Positions 59,400-60,000 of a stretch of 60,000 nt of DNA are shown here, one piece after another. The stretch comes from Diphasiastrum complanatum. Lineage: Eukaryota > Streptophyta > Lycopodiopsida > Lycopodiales > Lycopodiaceae. The notes below the pieces were generated by a model. That model did no database searches. It was not told the DNA's origin and saw only the letters and a list, made by a program, of their open reading frames with translations. The stretch covers positions 44,403,634 to 44,463,633 of the forward strand of contig CM055112.1 of assembly GCA_029204225.1 (NCBI GenBank), given 5' to 3'. A program made the translations under genes and the position numbers. Every line of letters starts with the position of its first letter. The first letter of the stretch is position 1.

Positions 59400-59980
59400 G
59401 GTTTATGCGGGGGAGAAGAAGGAGAAGAAACCTTGTTGATGATTGGCTTGCCAAGTGGAGTAGTAACTTCAATCTGCATGGTGTTCCTAATGATAAGAAA
59501 ATTGAAAGTGTTGTGTTGTTTTTACACGTCATCCTGGTGGCGAGATTTATCGGTGAAGCCAACTACTTGGGATGCGTTTGCAAAAGTTTTCAAGAAAGCT
59601 TTTGCAATTGCTGATGACGTTGACTACTACCTGAAGTTCGTGAACTGCATACTGCATGATGGATACAAAGAGTTTAGACTCTTATATCTAGGAATTCATG
59701 GACCTATGGAATAGGGTTCCATCATTCGATGCAAAGTTGGCACTTTGGCAGTTTGTCCTAAGTTTGCCAGCCAACTATCAGAACGAATGCAGGCGAAATG
59801 TGCTTCAAAACCTCGAGGATGTATTTCAGATTGCGAAAGCATATGATTCCACAGTGGTGGCATCCAGGAAGCAGTTTGCGCAAATTCCGACCACTTTGAA
59901 AACCAAGAAAGTTAAGAAGCGTGGTCCAGACCAAGTAAAATATTTTGATGAATTAGATCAAGCAGCATCGAACCCATGAA
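59400..59980 (+). pseudogene. Ty3/gypsy gag fragment near the window end
   Basis: Frames 59405-59614, 59433-59714 and 59698-59979 together give a Retrotrans_gag-like order: WSSNFNLHGVPNDKKIE, then KPTTWDAFAKVFKKAF, then NRVPSFDAKLALWQFV and ENLEDVFQIAKAYD-like helices, and a Lys-rich linker. Two frame changes break it. Zinc knuckle and pol would lie beyond 60000 if present. Confidence 0.65.
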
Positions 59981-60000
59981 GCCAAAGAGAAAGAAATTTA

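Overview
This window is nuclear DNA from a land plant, most likely one with a large, repeat-rich genome such as a fern or gymnosperm. I cannot fix the taxon. The plant evidence is an intact five-exon NRT1/PTR-family (NPF) transporter gene with GT-AG introns, Ty1/copia elements with initiator-tRNA-Met primer sites (TGGTATCAGAGC type), Ty3/gypsy pieces with tRNA-Asp-like primer sites, Helitron ends of the CTAG type, and long GA/CT microsatellites. Nothing bacterial, viral or organellar was seen.

Layout. 1-9.5 kb: a copia element (834-6107) keeps gag and protease but has a scrambled pol, and it splits an unidentified minus-strand frame. Remnants of other copia elements follow. 10-19 kb: two tRNA-derived SINE pieces; a coding-less LTR element on the minus strand (11900-16929) with near-identical 1.2-kb LTRs and target duplication CTTCC; then a decayed gypsy pol (17.1-19.0 kb). 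19.9-24.9 kb: a minus-strand gypsy-like element carrying only gag, target duplication ATATA, with tandem repeats, a SINE and a GA expansion inside. 25-29.7 kb is the most unusual part: a 1.4-kb foldback (palindromic) element, then a decayed gene whose reading frames give a histone H3 (N-tail start plus histone fold), a Ser/Lys/Pro repeat tract and a C48 (Ulp1-like) cysteine-peptidase domain. A 20-base motif recurs in both orientations around it. 29.8-33.7 kb: copia LTR debris. 33.74-39.90 kb: a nearly full-length copia element (target duplication AAATC) nested in a gypsy-type LTR just upstream of that LTR's TATA box. 40.5-41.9 kb: a Helitron-like unit ending next to the NPF promoter. 42.0-49.4 kb: the NPF gene, whose 3.8-kb second intron has collected a SINE and copia debris. 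49.4-60 kb: noncoding DNA, pseudogene fragments of malate dehydrogenase and an LRR protein, a second Helitron terminus, a copia LTR, and a gypsy gag running toward the right edge.

The only gene I judge able to make its product is the NPF transporter. It would sit in a membrane and move nitrate, peptides, hormones or other small solutes. The rest is mobile DNA at several stages of decay. By hand comparison of paired LTRs, the 11900-16929 element is the youngest (about 1 % difference), the 33740-39901 copia is intermediate (about 3 %), and the 834-6107 copia is oldest (about 4 %).
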